This document shows positions 12,814-21,203 of a DNA stretch of 64,000 bases, piece by piece. The DNA comes from Xanthobacter tagetidis. GTDB taxonomy: Bacteria > Pseudomonadota > Alphaproteobacteria > Rhizobiales > Xanthobacteraceae. The notes under the pieces are model-generated. The model worked only from the letters and a program-made list of their open reading frames with translations. It was not told the DNA's origin and did not search any database. A program made the translations under genes and the position numbers. The DNA lies in contig NZ_RCTF01000015.1 in the NCBI RefSeq assembly GCF_003667445.1, positions 57,972 to 121,971 on the forward strand. The letters are read 5' to 3'. How positions within the stretch are numbered: position 1 is the stretch's first letter; the number at the start of each line of letters is the position of its first letter.

Positions 12814-13413
12814 TCACGCCCGCCGGCCGGGCCCACCGAGCGCCCGCACCACGCCGGCCACCTGGCGGCGCGCCGCCTCGAAGCCGCGGCCGGTGTCGAT
12901 GACGAAATGGGCGCGGCGGCGCTTCTCGGCGTCCGGCACCTGCCGCGCGAGGATGGCCTCGAAACGCGCCTGCGTCATCCCCGGCCGGTCGAGAACGCGG
13001 GCGCGCTGCACAGCTATCGGCGCGCTCACCACCGCGATGGCATCGACGCGCGCGGCGCCGCCGGTCTCGAACAGAAGCGGGATGTCGAGCACCGCGAGCC
13101 GCGCGCCGGCGCGCCGGGCGGCGTCGAGGAACGCCGTCTCCTCCGCCCGCACCAGAGGATGGACGATGGCCTCCAGCCGCTTCATCGCGTCGGCATCGTT
13201 CAGCACCCGCGCGGAGAGCGCCGGGCGGTCGATGGCGCCGTCGCGGGTCACGCCGGGAAACGCTGCCTCCACGGGCGCGACTGCCGCGCCTTCATAGAGC
13301 CGGTGCACCGCCGCGTCGGCATCGTGCACCGGCACGCCCATGGCGCGGAACATGGCCGCCGTGGCGGACTTGCCCATGCCGATGGAGCCGGTGAGGCCGA
13401 GGATCCACACCAC
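12814..13413 (-). CDS. coaE: Dephospho-CoA kinase
   Basis: Last step of coenzyme A synthesis: ATP-dependent phosphorylation of the 3'-OH of dephospho-CoA. The product is 199 aa, with the P-loop GLTGSIGMGKSAT near the N-terminus, DADAAVHRLYE (substrate/metal Asp) and the lid-type segment R...RPGMTQARFEAILARQ. The start is GTG at 13413, directly abutting the aroE stop codon; a second GTG follows immediately. Confidence 0.95.
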   Translation of the reverse strand: MVWILGLTGSIGMGKSATAAMFRAMGVPVHDADAAVHRLYEGAAVAPVEAAFPGVTRDGAIDRPALSARVLNDADAMKRLEAIVHPLVRAEETAFLDAARRAGARLAVLDIPLLFETGGAARVDAIAVVSAPIAVQRARVLDRPGMTQARFEAILARQVPDAEKRRRAHFVIDTGRGFEAARRQVAGVVRALGGPGRRA

Positions 13414-14262
13414 TCAGGCCTCCAGCTGGCCCTTGGCGCGAAGGTCCTCGATGATGAAGGCCCGCAGCGCCTCGCTCACCTTGGGCCTGACGCCGAACCA
13501 GCGCTCGAAGCCCGGCACGCCCTGGTGCAGCAGCATGCCGAGCCCGTCCACGGTGCGCAGGCCGCGCGCGGTCGCGAGCTTCAGAAGCGGGGTGATGAGC
13601 GGCACATAGACCACGTCGCTCACCACCGCCTCGTCGCGCAGCGGCGAAAGGTCGATGGCCATCGGCTCGGCGCCCTTCATGCCGAGGCTGGTGGTGTTGA
13701 CGAGGATGTCGGCTTCCGCGAGCGCCGCGGGCACCACCTCCCAGCCCTTGGGGTGGACCGTGCCGGGAAACGGCTTCGCCACCTCCTCGGCGCGCGCCAG
13801 CGTGCGGTTCACCAGAAGCACCCGGTCGAAGCCGCGCTCGACGAGGCCGCGCACCACCGCCCGCGAAGCGCCGCCCGCGCCGAGCACCAGAGCGAGCCGG
13901 CGCGCGCCCTCCCAGCCGGGCACGGTGGCATCGAGATTGGCGAGGAAGCCGTAGCCGTCGGTGTTCGCCCCGCACAGCCGGCCGTCCTCCAGCCACAGCG
14001 TATTGGCGGCGCCGAGCGCGACGGCGGAGGGGTCCGCCGCGTCGAGCACCGAGAAGGCGATCTCCTTGTTGGGCGCCGTCACGTTGCAGCCGGCATAGCC
14101 GCGGTCCGCAAGCGTCCGGTAGAAGTCGGCGGCGGTGTCGGGCGGCACCTCCTCGCGGCCGTAGAAGCCGTCGATGCCGTGCTCCTTCAGCCAGAAGCCG
14201 TGCAGCAGCGGCGAGCGGGAATAGCTGACCGGCTGGCCGGTGATGCAGACCCTCGTGGTCAT
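13414..14262 (-). CDS. aroE: Shikimate dehydrogenase (NADP+)
   Basis: Reduces 3-dehydroshikimate to shikimate in aromatic amino-acid synthesis. The product is 282 aa. It has the shikimate-binding YSRSPLLHGFWL (12-25), the catalytic Lys in NVTAPNKEIAF (K66), the NADP-binding GAGGASRAVV and the C-terminal LHQGVPGFERWFG segment. The start ATG lies 10 bp past the maf stop codon, and the gene abuts coaE. Length and motifs are standard. Confidence 0.95.
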   Translation of the reverse strand: MTTRVCITGQPVSYSRSPLLHGFWLKEHGIDGFYGREEVPPDTAADFYRTLADRGYAGCNVTAPNKEIAFSVLDAADPSAVALGAANTLWLEDGRLCGANTDGYGFLANLDATVPGWEGARRLALVLGAGGASRAVVRGLVERGFDRVLLVNRTLARAEEVAKPFPGTVHPKGWEVVPAALAEADILVNTTSLGMKGAEPMAIDLSPLRDEAVVSDVVYVPLITPLLKLATARGLRTVDGLGMLLHQGVPGFERWFGVRPKVSEALRAFIIEDLRAKGQLEA

Positions 14263-14272
14263 GGTTCCGCCC

Positions 14273-14878
14273 TCACGGAAGAAGCCCCTGCTCGCGGAAG
14301 AAGGCGAGGAGTTGCAGCAGCGGCAGCCCCAATATGGTGAAGTGGTCGCCGTCCACCCGCGTGAACAGGTGCACGCCCACCGCTTCGAGCTGGTAGGCCC
14401 CCACGGAGGTGAGCACCCGCTGCCCGGCGGCGGAGAGATAAGTGTCGAGCGTGTCGTCGGAGAGCGCCCGCATGGTGAGGAAGGCGCTCACCACCGCGTC
14501 GAACACCACCGTGCCGTCGAACGCCACCGCCACCGCCGAATGCAGCGCGTGGGTGTGGCCCGACAGGCGCTTCAGCTGGTCGCGGGCGGCCTCGACGGTG
14601 CGCGGCTTGTGGAAGATCTCCGGCCCGAGCGCCAGGGTCTGGTCGGCGCCGACGACGATGCGGCCCGGCGCCGCCCGGGCGCCGCCGAGCGCCTTCGCCC
14701 GCGCCAGCAGCAGCGCGACCTTGGCCGGCTCGATGTCCCCCGCCTCGGCCTCCAGCGCGCGCTCGTCCACATCGGCAACCACCGTCTCCACCGGCAGGCC
14801 CGCATGGACGAGAAGGGTCAGCCGCGTCGCGCTCTTCGACGCCAGGATCAGCGGCTGCTCGCCGCGCCATAAGGTCAT
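14273..14878 (-). CDS. maf: Maf-family nucleoside triphosphate pyrophosphatase
   Basis: House-cleaning nucleotide pyrophosphatase family (Maf/YhdE/YceF). The product is 201 aa, with the N-terminal LILASKSATR phosphate-binding segment, the acidic VGADQTLAL motif and a C-terminal stretch ending ILGLPLLQLLAF. The gene sits between ppsR and aroE, 6 bp from the ppsR stop codon. Which modified nucleotide it prefers cannot be read from the sequence. Confidence 0.93.
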   Translation of the reverse strand: MTLWRGEQPLILASKSATRLTLLVHAGLPVETVVADVDERALEAEAGDIEPAKVALLLARAKALGGARAAPGRIVVGADQTLALGPEIFHKPRTVEAARDQLKRLSGHTHALHSAVAVAFDGTVVFDAVVSAFLTMRALSDDTLDTYLSAAGQRVLTSVGAYQLEAVGVHLFTRVDGDHFTILGLPLLQLLAFFREQGLLP

Positions 14879-14884
14879 GGGAAA

Positions 14885-15739
14885 TCAGGTCTCCGCGATG
14901 GCGCGGCGGCGCCGCTCCGCAAGCAAGGCGACGATGGTGGCGGCGGTCTCCTCGATGGAGCGCCGCGTCACGTCGATCAGCGGCCAGCCGTTGCGGGCGC
15001 ACAGGCGCCGCGAGAAATTGATCTCCTCCGACACCGCCTCGCGGTCGGTATAGGAGGTGCTGCTGCCGCCGGCATTGAGGCCGAGCAGCCGGTTCTGCCG
15101 GATCTCGACGATGCGCTCGGCGCTGGCGACGAGACCCACCACCAAAGGCGCCTTCAGGCTCTCGATGTTGCTCGGCAGCGGCACGTTGGGCACCAGCGGG
15201 ATGTTGGCGGTCTTGATGCCCCGGTTGGCGAGATAGATCGAGGTGGGCGTCTTCGAGGTGCGCGAGACGCCCAGCAGCACCACGTCGGCCGCCTCCAAAT
15301 CCTCCGTCATGTGGCCGTCGTCGTGCATCACCGTGAAGTTCAGCGCGTCGATGCGCTTGAAATAGCTGGCGTCGAGCGAATGCTGGCCGCCGATGCGCGG
15401 CGTCGGCTCGCCGCCGAGATAGGACTGGAACAGCTGCACCACCGGCGCCAGCACCGACATGTAGGGCACGCCCAGCTCGCGGCAGCGCACCTTGAGGCGC
15501 TCGCGGATTTCCTTGTCCACCAGCGTGTAGAGCACGATGCCGGGATTGCTCTCGATCTCGGACAGCACCCGCTCCAGCTGCTTCATGGAACGCACGAGGG
15601 GGTAGACGTGTTCTATGGGCAGCACGTTGGCATATTGGGCGCAGGCGGCCCGGCCCACATTGATCAGCGTCTCGCCGGTGGCGTCGGAGACGAGGTGCAG
15701 GTGGAAGTAGCTCTCGCTCGGCGATTTCACTGCGCTCAC
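14885..15739 (-). CDS. Pyruvate, phosphate/water dikinase regulatory protein (DUF299, PpsR-type)
   Basis: Bifunctional Ser/Thr kinase and P-dependent phosphatase family that switches PEP synthase or PPDK. The frame is open to 15859, but the extra 40 residues are basic and unlike the family, which begins just before YFHLHLVSDATGETL. I chose the GTG at 15739 (284 aa); the GTG at 15730 is the alternative. The P-loop-like GVSRTSKTPTSIYLANRG is intact. With this start the gene no longer runs into the DnaA-box region of oriC. It is the first gene on the left of the origin. Confidence 0.88.
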   Translation of the reverse strand: MSAVKSPSESYFHLHLVSDATGETLINVGRAACAQYANVLPIEHVYPLVRSMKQLERVLSEIESNPGIVLYTLVDKEIRERLKVRCRELGVPYMSVLAPVVQLFQSYLGGEPTPRIGGQHSLDASYFKRIDALNFTVMHDDGHMTEDLEAADVVLLGVSRTSKTPTSIYLANRGIKTANIPLVPNVPLPSNIESLKAPLVVGLVASAERIVEIRQNRLLGLNAGGSSTSYTDREAVSEEINFSRRLCARNGWPLIDVTRRSIEETAATIVALLAERRRRAIAET

Positions 15740-15903
15740 GCTTGTCCACCGGTCCTGTGAAAGCCTGTTGAGAAGCCATGCCCGCTTGCGGCCGGGAAGG
15801 CAAGTGCGTGGACAGCGGGGACTGCCGTCCACAATGAAACCGCGCGGGACGGGTTTCACCGCCTGCCTGTGGGTAAATGTGGACGCCTATCGGGCCCTTC
15901 GCA

Positions 15904-15920
15904 TTAACCCTTCATTAACC
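15904..15920. promoter_or_regulatory. CtrA-type box in oriC
   Basis: TTAACCCTTCATTAACC has the spacing TTAA-N7-TTAA and ends in TTAACC, the full CtrA consensus. CtrA silences the Caulobacter origin by binding such sites. A related inverted GGTTAATCAACC lies at 16006-16017. Confidence 0.8.
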
Positions 15921-16022
15921 TGTGTTTCGCCGGCTTCGCAGCCGCCCCAAGTGGGGGTGCGCCGGCATGTCCGTCTGTGGATCGGTTGTCGACGGCCCTG
16001 CGAATGGTTAATCAACCCCTAA

Positions 16023-16054
16023 GACTCCAAAGACTCTCTTTTATAAATAGACTC
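16023..16054. promoter_or_regulatory. Cluster of three GANTC (CcrM) methylation sites
   Basis: GACTC occurs at 16023-16027, 16032-16036 and 16050-16054, inside the AT-rich right edge of oriC and just ahead of hemE. CcrM methylates GANTC in alphaproteobacteria, and hemimethylation marks freshly replicated origins. Confidence 0.75.
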
Positions 16055-16074
16055 TCTTTTTAGAAGGGATGGGG

Positions 16075-17121
16075 ATGACCCTGCTGCGCGCCACGCAATC
16101 GCGCTTCCTGAAGGTGCTGGGCGGCGAGCCGCTCGACCCGCCGCCGTTCTGGATGATGCGTCAGGCCGGGCGCTATCTGCCCGAATACCGCGAGGTGCGG
16201 GCCCATGCCGGCGGCTTCCTGGACCTGTGCTACACCCCGAAGCTCGCCGCCGAGGTGACGCTGCAGCCGATCCGGCGCTTCGGCTTCGACGCGGCGATCA
16301 TCTTCTCCGACATCCTCGTCATCCCGCATGCGCTCGGCGTCGACCTCACCTTCGAGGTGGGAGAGGGGCCGCGATTGGCGCCGGTGACGGACGAAGCCGG
16401 CTTCGCGGCCCTGGCGCCGGCGCTCGACCGCGCCAGGGTGGAACCGGTCTACGAGGCGATCGCGCTGACGCGGGCGGCGCTGCCCCACGAGACGGCGCTG
16501 ATCGGCTTCTGCGGCGCGCCCTGGACGGTGGCGACCTACATGGTGGCCGGCCGCGGCACCGACGACCAGGCGCCCGCCCGCCTGCTGGCGCTGCGCGATG
16601 AAGAGCTGTTCCAACGCCTCATCGACCGGCTGGTGGAGGCCTCCATCACCCATCTGTGCGGGCAGATCGAGGCCGGCGCCGACGCGGTGCAGATCTTCGA
16701 CACCTGGTCCGGCGTGCTCGATCCCATCTCGTTCGAGCGCTGGTGCGCCGCGCCCATGGCGCGCATCGTCGAGGCGCTCGCCGGCCGCCATCCGAGCGTG
16801 CCGGTGATCGCCTTTCCGAAGGGCGCGAACCTGGAGGCGCTGGAGCGCATGGCCGAGACCGGCATCGCCGCCATCGGCCTCGACTGGACCGCCGACCGCC
16901 GCGCGGCGCGCGGGCGCCTGTCCGACAAGGTGGCGCTCCAGGGCAATCTCGATCCGCTGCGGCTGATCGCCGGCGGCGCCGCTCTGGACGAGGAGATCGC
17001 CCGCATCCGCAACGATTTCCTGGGCGTGCGGCACATCTTCAACCTGGGCCACGGGATCCGCCCCGAAACCCCGGTCGAGCATGTGGAAAAGCTCGTCGCC
17101 GGCGTGCGCCGGGCGCTGTGA
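16075..17121 (+). CDS. hemE: Uroporphyrinogen decarboxylase
   Basis: Converts uroporphyrinogen III to coproporphyrinogen III in heme synthesis. The product is 348 aa. ATGs at 16069 and 16075 are both in frame; the AGAAGGG at 16062-16068 is spaced for 16075 and would abut 16069, so 16075 is chosen. The N-terminal PPFWMMRQAGRYLPEYR carries the conserved Arg residues of the active site; FSDILVIPHALG and FNLGHGIRPETP are also family signatures. It is the first gene right of oriC, followed by hemJ. Confidence 0.96.
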   Translation: MTLLRATQSRFLKVLGGEPLDPPPFWMMRQAGRYLPEYREVRAHAGGFLDLCYTPKLAAEVTLQPIRRFGFDAAIIFSDILVIPHALGVDLTFEVGEGPRLAPVTDEAGFAALAPALDRARVEPVYEAIALTRAALPHETALIGFCGAPWTVATYMVAGRGTDDQAPARLLALRDEELFQRLIDRLVEASITHLCGQIEAGADAVQIFDTWSGVLDPISFERWCAAPMARIVEALAGRHPSVPVIAFPKGANLEALERMAETGIAAIGLDWTADRRAARGRLSDKVALQGNLDPLRLIAGGAALDEEIARIRNDFLGVRHIFNLGHGIRPETPVEHVEKLVAGVRRAL

Positions 17122-17162
17122 GCGCAAGGCTTTCCATCGGCCGGTGAATTGCGGGGACCGCG

Positions 17163-17588
17163 ATGCTCTACGACTGGATCAAGGCGCTGCACGTGATCGC
17201 CGTCATCTCCTGGATGGCGGGCATGCTCTATCTGCCGCGCCTGATGGTCTATCACTGCGTGGCGGACAAGGGGTCGGTGCAGTCGGAGACCTTCAAGGTC
17301 ATGGAGCGCCGGCTGCTCAAGGCCATCATCAACCCGGCGATGATCGTCACCTGGCTCGCCGGCCTATGGCTCGCTTATGAGGGCGGCTGGTACATGGCGC
17401 CGTGGTTCCACGCCAAGTTCGCGCTGGTGCTCGCCATGTCGGCGATGCACGGCTTCCTGAGCCGCTGGGTGCGCGACTTCGCCAACGACCGCAACACCCG
17501 CTCCCAGCGCTTCTTCCGCATCGCCAACGAGGTGCCGACCGTGCTCATGATCGGCATCGTGATCCTGGTGGTGGTCAAACCGTTCTGA
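17163..17588 (+). CDS. hemJ: Protoporphyrinogen oxidase HemJ
   Basis: Small integral membrane enzyme that oxidises protoporphyrinogen IX in most alphaproteobacteria. The product is 141 aa with four hydrophobic segments (about 6-26, 53-72, 84-103, 121-139) and the conserved H10 in KALHVIAVISWMAG. Its position directly after hemE supports the call. The family was formerly DUF/CopD-like, so annotation tools may label it TIGR00701. Confidence 0.94.
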   Translation: MLYDWIKALHVIAVISWMAGMLYLPRLMVYHCVADKGSVQSETFKVMERRLLKAIINPAMIVTWLAGLWLAYEGGWYMAPWFHAKFALVLAMSAMHGFLSRWVRDFANDRNTRSQRFFRIANEVPTVLMIGIVILVVVKPF

Positions 17589-18030
17589 TGACGCATGCGA
17601 CGCTAGAGCGCGATCCGGTCAAATTGATTCAATCTGATCGGTGAATCGCCCTGTGAATCAGTGCGGAGAAGGGGTTTCCCGGCCAGCTTCCTCGCGAGCC
17701 GATCGGATATCGTGTTTCATCATCGCCTTATGAGGGCTCTTCCCCGATCAAACTCATCCCGATTGAGCGGATCGCCCTTCGGAGGGCTTGCGCCGCGGAA
17801 TTGAGCCCCCTATCTTCGCCCTGCTTTCCTCAACGCAGGCAAACGCGCGTCCCACAGCTGCGATCCCGTCACGGGTATGATCCCAGAAGGGGGCCGGCTC
17901 GCGCGTCAGGTGAAGGCCGAACACCGGCTCTCCCTGAAGACCTGCGATCTCCCGTCCATCCAGACCCACCGGCTGCGATCACACCCTGATCGGGCCGGGA
18001 AATCCCAAAGACATATCGAGGCTTTCCCAT
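17589..18030. other. 442-bp hemJ-rho intergenic region
   Basis: No credible gene. It contains an imperfect 27-bp palindrome (17615-17641) and a small hairpin at 17774-17787 (GCCCT, loop TCGG, AGGGC). The rest is the presumed promoter and long leader of rho. Short ORFs here lack recognisable features. Confidence 0.6.
17615..17641. repeat. Imperfect 27-bp palindrome, REP-like
   Basis: Arms CCGGTCAAATTGA and TTCAATCTGATCGG flank a single central T, with two G-T type mismatches. Sequences of this TCAAATTGATTCAAT style are, as I recall, scattered in Xanthobacteraceae genomes. No second copy was seen in the window. Confidence 0.6.
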
Positions 18031-19302
18031 ATGCGGGAAGTGAAACTTCAAGACCTCAAGTCCAAGACTCCGGTCGAGCTTCTGGCCTTCGCCGAAGAGA
18101 ACGAGGTGGAGAACGCCAGCACCCTGCGCAAGCAGGAGCTGATGTTCGCGATCCTCAAGCAGCTCGCCGCCACCGAGACCGAGATCATCGGCGAGGGCGT
18201 GGTGGAGGTGCTCCAGGACGGCTTCGGCTTCCTGCGCTCGCCCGAGGCCAATTATCTGCCCGGTCCGGACGACATCTACGTCTCCCCCTCCCAGATCCGC
18301 CGCTTCGGGCTTCGCACCGGCGACACGGTCGAGGGCCAGATCCGCTCTCCCAAGGAGGGCGAACGCTATTTCGCGCTGCTCAAGGTCAACACGATCAATT
18401 TCGAGGAGCCGGAAAAGGCGCGTCACAAGATCAATTTCGACAACCTGACGCCGCTCTATCCGGACGAGCGCCTGAAGCTCGAGCACGACGAGCCGACGGG
18501 GACGAAGAAGGACTTCTCGCCGCGAATCATCGATATCGTGGCGCCCATCGGCAAGGGTCAGCGCGGCCTCATCGTCGCCCCGCCCCGCACCGGCAAGACG
18601 GTGCTGCTGCAGAACATCGCCAAGTCCATCACCGCCAACCATCCGGAATGCTTCCTGATCGTGCTGCTCATCGACGAGCGGCCGGAGGAAGTCACCGACA
18701 TGCAGCGCTCGGTGAAGGGCGAGGTGGTCTCCTCCACCTTCGACGAGCCGGCCACGCGCCACGTCCAGGTCGCCGAGATGGTGATCGAGAAGGCCAAGCG
18801 CCTGGTGGAGCATGGCCGCGACGTTGTGATCCTGCTGGATTCCATCACTCGCCTGGGCCGCGCCTACAACACCGTCGTGCCGTCGTCCGGCAAGGTGCTG
18901 ACCGGCGGTGTGGACGCCAACGCGCTCCAGCGCCCCAAGCGCTTCTTCGGCGCGGCGCGCAACATCGAGGAAGGCGGCTCCCTGACCATCATCGCGACCG
19001 CCCTCATCGAGACCGGCTCGCGCATGGACGAGGTGATCTTCGAGGAGTTCAAGGGCACGGGCAATTCCGAGGTCATCCTCGACCGCAAGGTGTCCGACAA
19101 GCGCGTGTTCCCGGCCATCGACATCACCCGCTCCGGCACCCGCAAGGAGGAGCTGCTGGTTCCGGCCGACACGCTCAAGAAGATGTACGTCCTGCGGCGC
19201 ATCCTCAATCCCATGGGCACGGTGGACGCCATCGAGTTCCTTTTGGACAAGCTGCGCCAGACCAAGACCAACCAGGACTTCTTCGATTCCATGAACACCT
19301 GA
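18031..19302 (+). CDS. rho: Transcription termination factor Rho
   Basis: Hexameric RNA-dependent helicase that ends transcription. The product is 423 aa. The N-terminal Rho_N helices start at TPVELLAFAEE, the cold-shock-like RNA-binding domain has GFGFLRS at 64-70, Walker A APPRTGKT is at 183-190, and the Q/R-loop and GGVDANALQRPKRFFGAARN segment follows. A CGAGG lies 9 nt upstream of the ATG. In many relatives mnmE follows rho; here a GC hairpin and an XRE regulator do. Confidence 0.97.
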   Translation: MREVKLQDLKSKTPVELLAFAEENEVENASTLRKQELMFAILKQLAATETEIIGEGVVEVLQDGFGFLRSPEANYLPGPDDIYVSPSQIRRFGLRTGDTVEGQIRSPKEGERYFALLKVNTINFEEPEKARHKINFDNLTPLYPDERLKLEHDEPTGTKKDFSPRIIDIVAPIGKGQRGLIVAPPRTGKTVLLQNIAKSITANHPECFLIVLLIDERPEEVTDMQRSVKGEVVSSTFDEPATRHVQVAEMVIEKAKRLVEHGRDVVILLDSITRLGRAYNTVVPSSGKVLTGGVDANALQRPKRFFGAARNIEEGGSLTIIATALIETGSRMDEVIFEEFKGTGNSEVILDRKVSDKRVFPAIDITRSGTRKEELLVPADTLKKMYVLRRILNPMGTVDAIEFLLDKLRQTKTNQDFFDSMNT

Positions 19303-19351
19303 GGCGGGCCCGCGCCCGCCGCACGGCTTCCGGCCGCCGCGCTGCGGCCGG
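19303..19351 (+). terminator. Two GC-rich hairpins downstream of rho
   Basis: GGCGGGC/GCCCGCC (19303-19320, 4-nt loop) begins right after the rho stop codon. CCGGCCGC/GCGGCCGG (19330-19351, 6-nt loop) follows. There is no T-tract, so these may stabilise the 3' end or separate the convergent gene rather than terminate on their own. Confidence 0.45.
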
Positions 19352-19380
19352 GAGCCTGCGCCGCCCGGCCCTGGGTCTTG

Positions 19381-20229
19381 TCAGGTCTTGTCCGCGCCAA
19401 TGATCGCGCGCACCGCCGCGGCGTCTGCGGCCGTCGCCGGATTGTAGATCACCATCTGCAGGTCGGGGCGAGCGTCCACCGCGAAGGCGGAGAATTCGAA
19501 GGCGATCTCGCCCGCCACGGGATGCCGCAGCTGCTTGAGGCCGCCGCCGTGGGTGCGCACGTCGTTGTCGCGCCAGATGGCCGCGAAATCGGCGCTGCGA
19601 TCCGTCAGCTCCCGGACCAGCGTTTCCACCTGAGCCGAGGCCCCGGCCCGTGCGACGTCGGCACGAAACGCCGCCACCACGAACCGCGCGACGCCGTCCC
19701 AGTCCATTTGGGCCGCGCGCACGCGCGGATCGAGAAAGATGAGACGCAGGATGTTGCGCTGCTCCGGCGCCAGGGTTCCGTAGTCGGTGAGCACTGCGCT
19801 CGCCGCGCGGTTCCAGGCGACCACGTCCCAGACCGGCGTCTTCACCAGGGCCGGGCTCCATTCGAGGGTGTCGAGGACCCGCTGGAGCCGGGCCGTGATG
19901 CCCGCGTCCGCCGCCCGGTACTGCACCTCCGGCGGGCGCCCGAGACCCACCAGGAAGAGGTGCTCGCGTTCCGCGTCCGTCAGCGCGAGCGCCCGCGCGA
20001 TCCGGTTCAGCACCTCGGCCGAGGGCGCGCCGCCGCGGCCTTGCTCCAGCCAAGTGTACCAGGTGACGCTGATATTCGCCCGCTGGGCCACTTCCTCACG
20101 CCGCAGCCCACGCGTCCGCCGCCGGCCGGAAAAGCCGAAGGCGGCGGCGTCGAGCCGCGCCCGGCGCTCCTTCAGGAAGGCGCCCAGGAGGTTTTCGTCA
20201 GTCGGAGGGTCAGACATCCTGTCAGTCAT
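19381..20229 (-). CDS. XRE-family regulator with MmyB-like ligand-binding domain
   Basis: 282 aa. N-terminal helix-turn-helix at about 30-85 (RRTRGLRREEVAQRANIS, then WYTWLEQGR) is of the type fused to a C-terminal PAS-like MmyB ligand domain (about 105-270, with VWDVVAWNRAA and RHPVAGEIAFEF). ATG at 20229 is used; a second ATG at 20217 is possible. It is divergent from an SDR gene, the usual layout in which such regulators repress a neighbouring oxidoreductase. The inverted repeat at 20228-20245 overlaps its start. The ligand is unknown. Confidence 0.88.
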   Translation of the reverse strand: MTDRMSDPPTDENLLGAFLKERRARLDAAAFGFSGRRRTRGLRREEVAQRANISVTWYTWLEQGRGGAPSAEVLNRIARALALTDAEREHLFLVGLGRPPEVQYRAADAGITARLQRVLDTLEWSPALVKTPVWDVVAWNRAASAVLTDYGTLAPEQRNILRLIFLDPRVRAAQMDWDGVARFVVAAFRADVARAGASAQVETLVRELTDRSADFAAIWRDNDVRTHGGGLKQLRHPVAGEIAFEFSAFAVDARPDLQMVIYNPATAADAAAVRAIIGADKT

Positions 20230-20245
20230 TATACCCTGATATAAT
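20228..20245. promoter_or_regulatory. Candidate operator between divergent XRE and SDR genes
   Basis: ATTATACCCTGATATAAT is a perfect inverted repeat of 6-bp arms around a 6-bp centre and is AT-rich in a GC-rich context. It overlaps the regulator's start codon. It could hold a -10 element as well as an operator. Confidence 0.45.
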
Positions 20246-20309
20246 CACGGCTTTAACAGGATAGCATTCCGCGCGAGAAGCGTCCCCATCGTCATCGGGA
20301 GCGTTTGTC

Positions 20310-21203
20310 ATGCGTGTATTCGTGACCGGGGCCACCGGCTTTGTCGGCTCCGCCGTGGTTGAGAGCCTGCTGGAGGCCGGCCACCAGGTCGTCGGCCTCG
20401 TGCGATCGGAAGCCGGCGCAGATGCCCTGGCCGCCCGCGGCGCCGGCGTGCTGCGCGGCGACCTGGAAGACCACGACAGCCTGCGCCGTGGCGCGGATGG
20501 CGCCGACGCGGTGATCCATGCGGCGTTCATCCATGATTTCTCCGCCTTTGCGCGGAGCTGCGAGATCGATCGGCGTGCCATCGGCGCCATCGGCGCCGCG
20601 CTGCAGGGCACCGCGCGCCCGCTGCTGGTCACCTCCGGACTCGCGCTCGTCGCGCCCGGCCGCCCGGCCACCGAGGCCGACATGCCGCCGGCCGCCACCG
20701 CCGGCTACCCCCGCGCGTCGGAAGCCGCAGTGCTGGAGCTCGCGGCCGGGGGCGTGAACGCCGGGGTGGTGCGCCTGCCGGCGAGCGTCCATGGCGCCGG
20801 GGATCACGGCTTCGTGCCCTTCCTGATCGGCCTGGCACGCGAGAAGGGGGTGTCGGCCTATGTGGGCGACGGACAAAACCGCTGGCCCGCCGTGCACCGC
20901 CGGGATGCGGCGCAGCTCTATCGCCTCGGGATCGAAAACGCCGAGGCCGGCGCCACCTATCATGCCATCGCCGAGGACGGCATCCGGTTCCGGGACATTG
21001 CCGATGCGATCGGGCGCCGGCTCGGCGTTCCGGTCCGCGGGGTGACGCCGGAGGCTGCGCCCGCCCACTTTTCCTGGATGGCGCACTTCGCCGCCATGGA
21101 TATGCCGGCGTCGAGCGCGCGCACGCGGGCGGCGCTCGGCTGGACGCCGCGGGAAATCGGTCTGTTCGCCGACATGGCGCATGCCGGCTATTTCCCGGCC
21201 TGA
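20310..21203 (+). CDS. NAD(P)-binding SDR-family oxidoreductase (extended/atypical)
   Basis: 297 aa. The Rossmann motif VTGATGFVGSAVV lies at residues 5-17 (G7xxG10xxG13), and segments such as DGADAVIHAAFIHD and LLVTSGLAL match the epimerase-like SDRs that act on small carbonyl substrates. The usual YxxxK is represented by YPRASEAA, in which K is replaced by E, so classical catalysis is doubtful. GGGAG lies 9 nt before the ATG. It is divergent from the XRE regulator, which probably controls it. Substrate unknown. Confidence 0.85.
   Translation: MRVFVTGATGFVGSAVVESLLEAGHQVVGLVRSEAGADALAARGAGVLRGDLEDHDSLRRGADGADAVIHAAFIHDFSAFARSCEIDRRAIGAIGAALQGTARPLLVTSGLALVAPGRPATEADMPPAATAGYPRASEAAVLELAAGGVNAGVVRLPASVHGAGDHGFVPFLIGLAREKGVSAYVGDGQNRWPAVHRRDAAQLYRLGIENAEAGATYHAIAEDGIRFRDIADAIGRRLGVPVRGVTPEAAPAHFSWMAHFAAMDMPASSARTRAALGWTPREIGLFADMAHAGYFPA

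Larger units (their letters stand above)
15740..16074. other. oriC: Probable chromosomal replication origin (oriC)
   Basis: Gene-free region between divergent ppsR and hemE, the location of the Caulobacter and rhizobial origin. It contains several DnaA-box-like 9-mers: CCGTCCACA at 15825, TTACCCACA (minus strand) at 15868-15876, GCGTCCACA (minus) at 15878-15886 and CGATCCACA (minus) at 15976-15984, the last one base from the Caulobacter G-box TGATCCACA. It also has a CtrA box at 15904-15920, three GANTC sites and an AT-rich stretch at about 16036-16066 in otherwise GC-rich DNA. The start of hemE bounds it on the right. Function is inferred from position and motifs. Confidence 0.85.

Noticed and set aside
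17877..19403. 508-codon ORF in another frame over rho
   Set aside because: It overlaps rho entirely, is Arg/Ala/His-rich and matches no family; it is a high-GC shadow frame. The same applies to long frames at 6118-8157, 31792-34704, 53544-56546 and 55894-58119.
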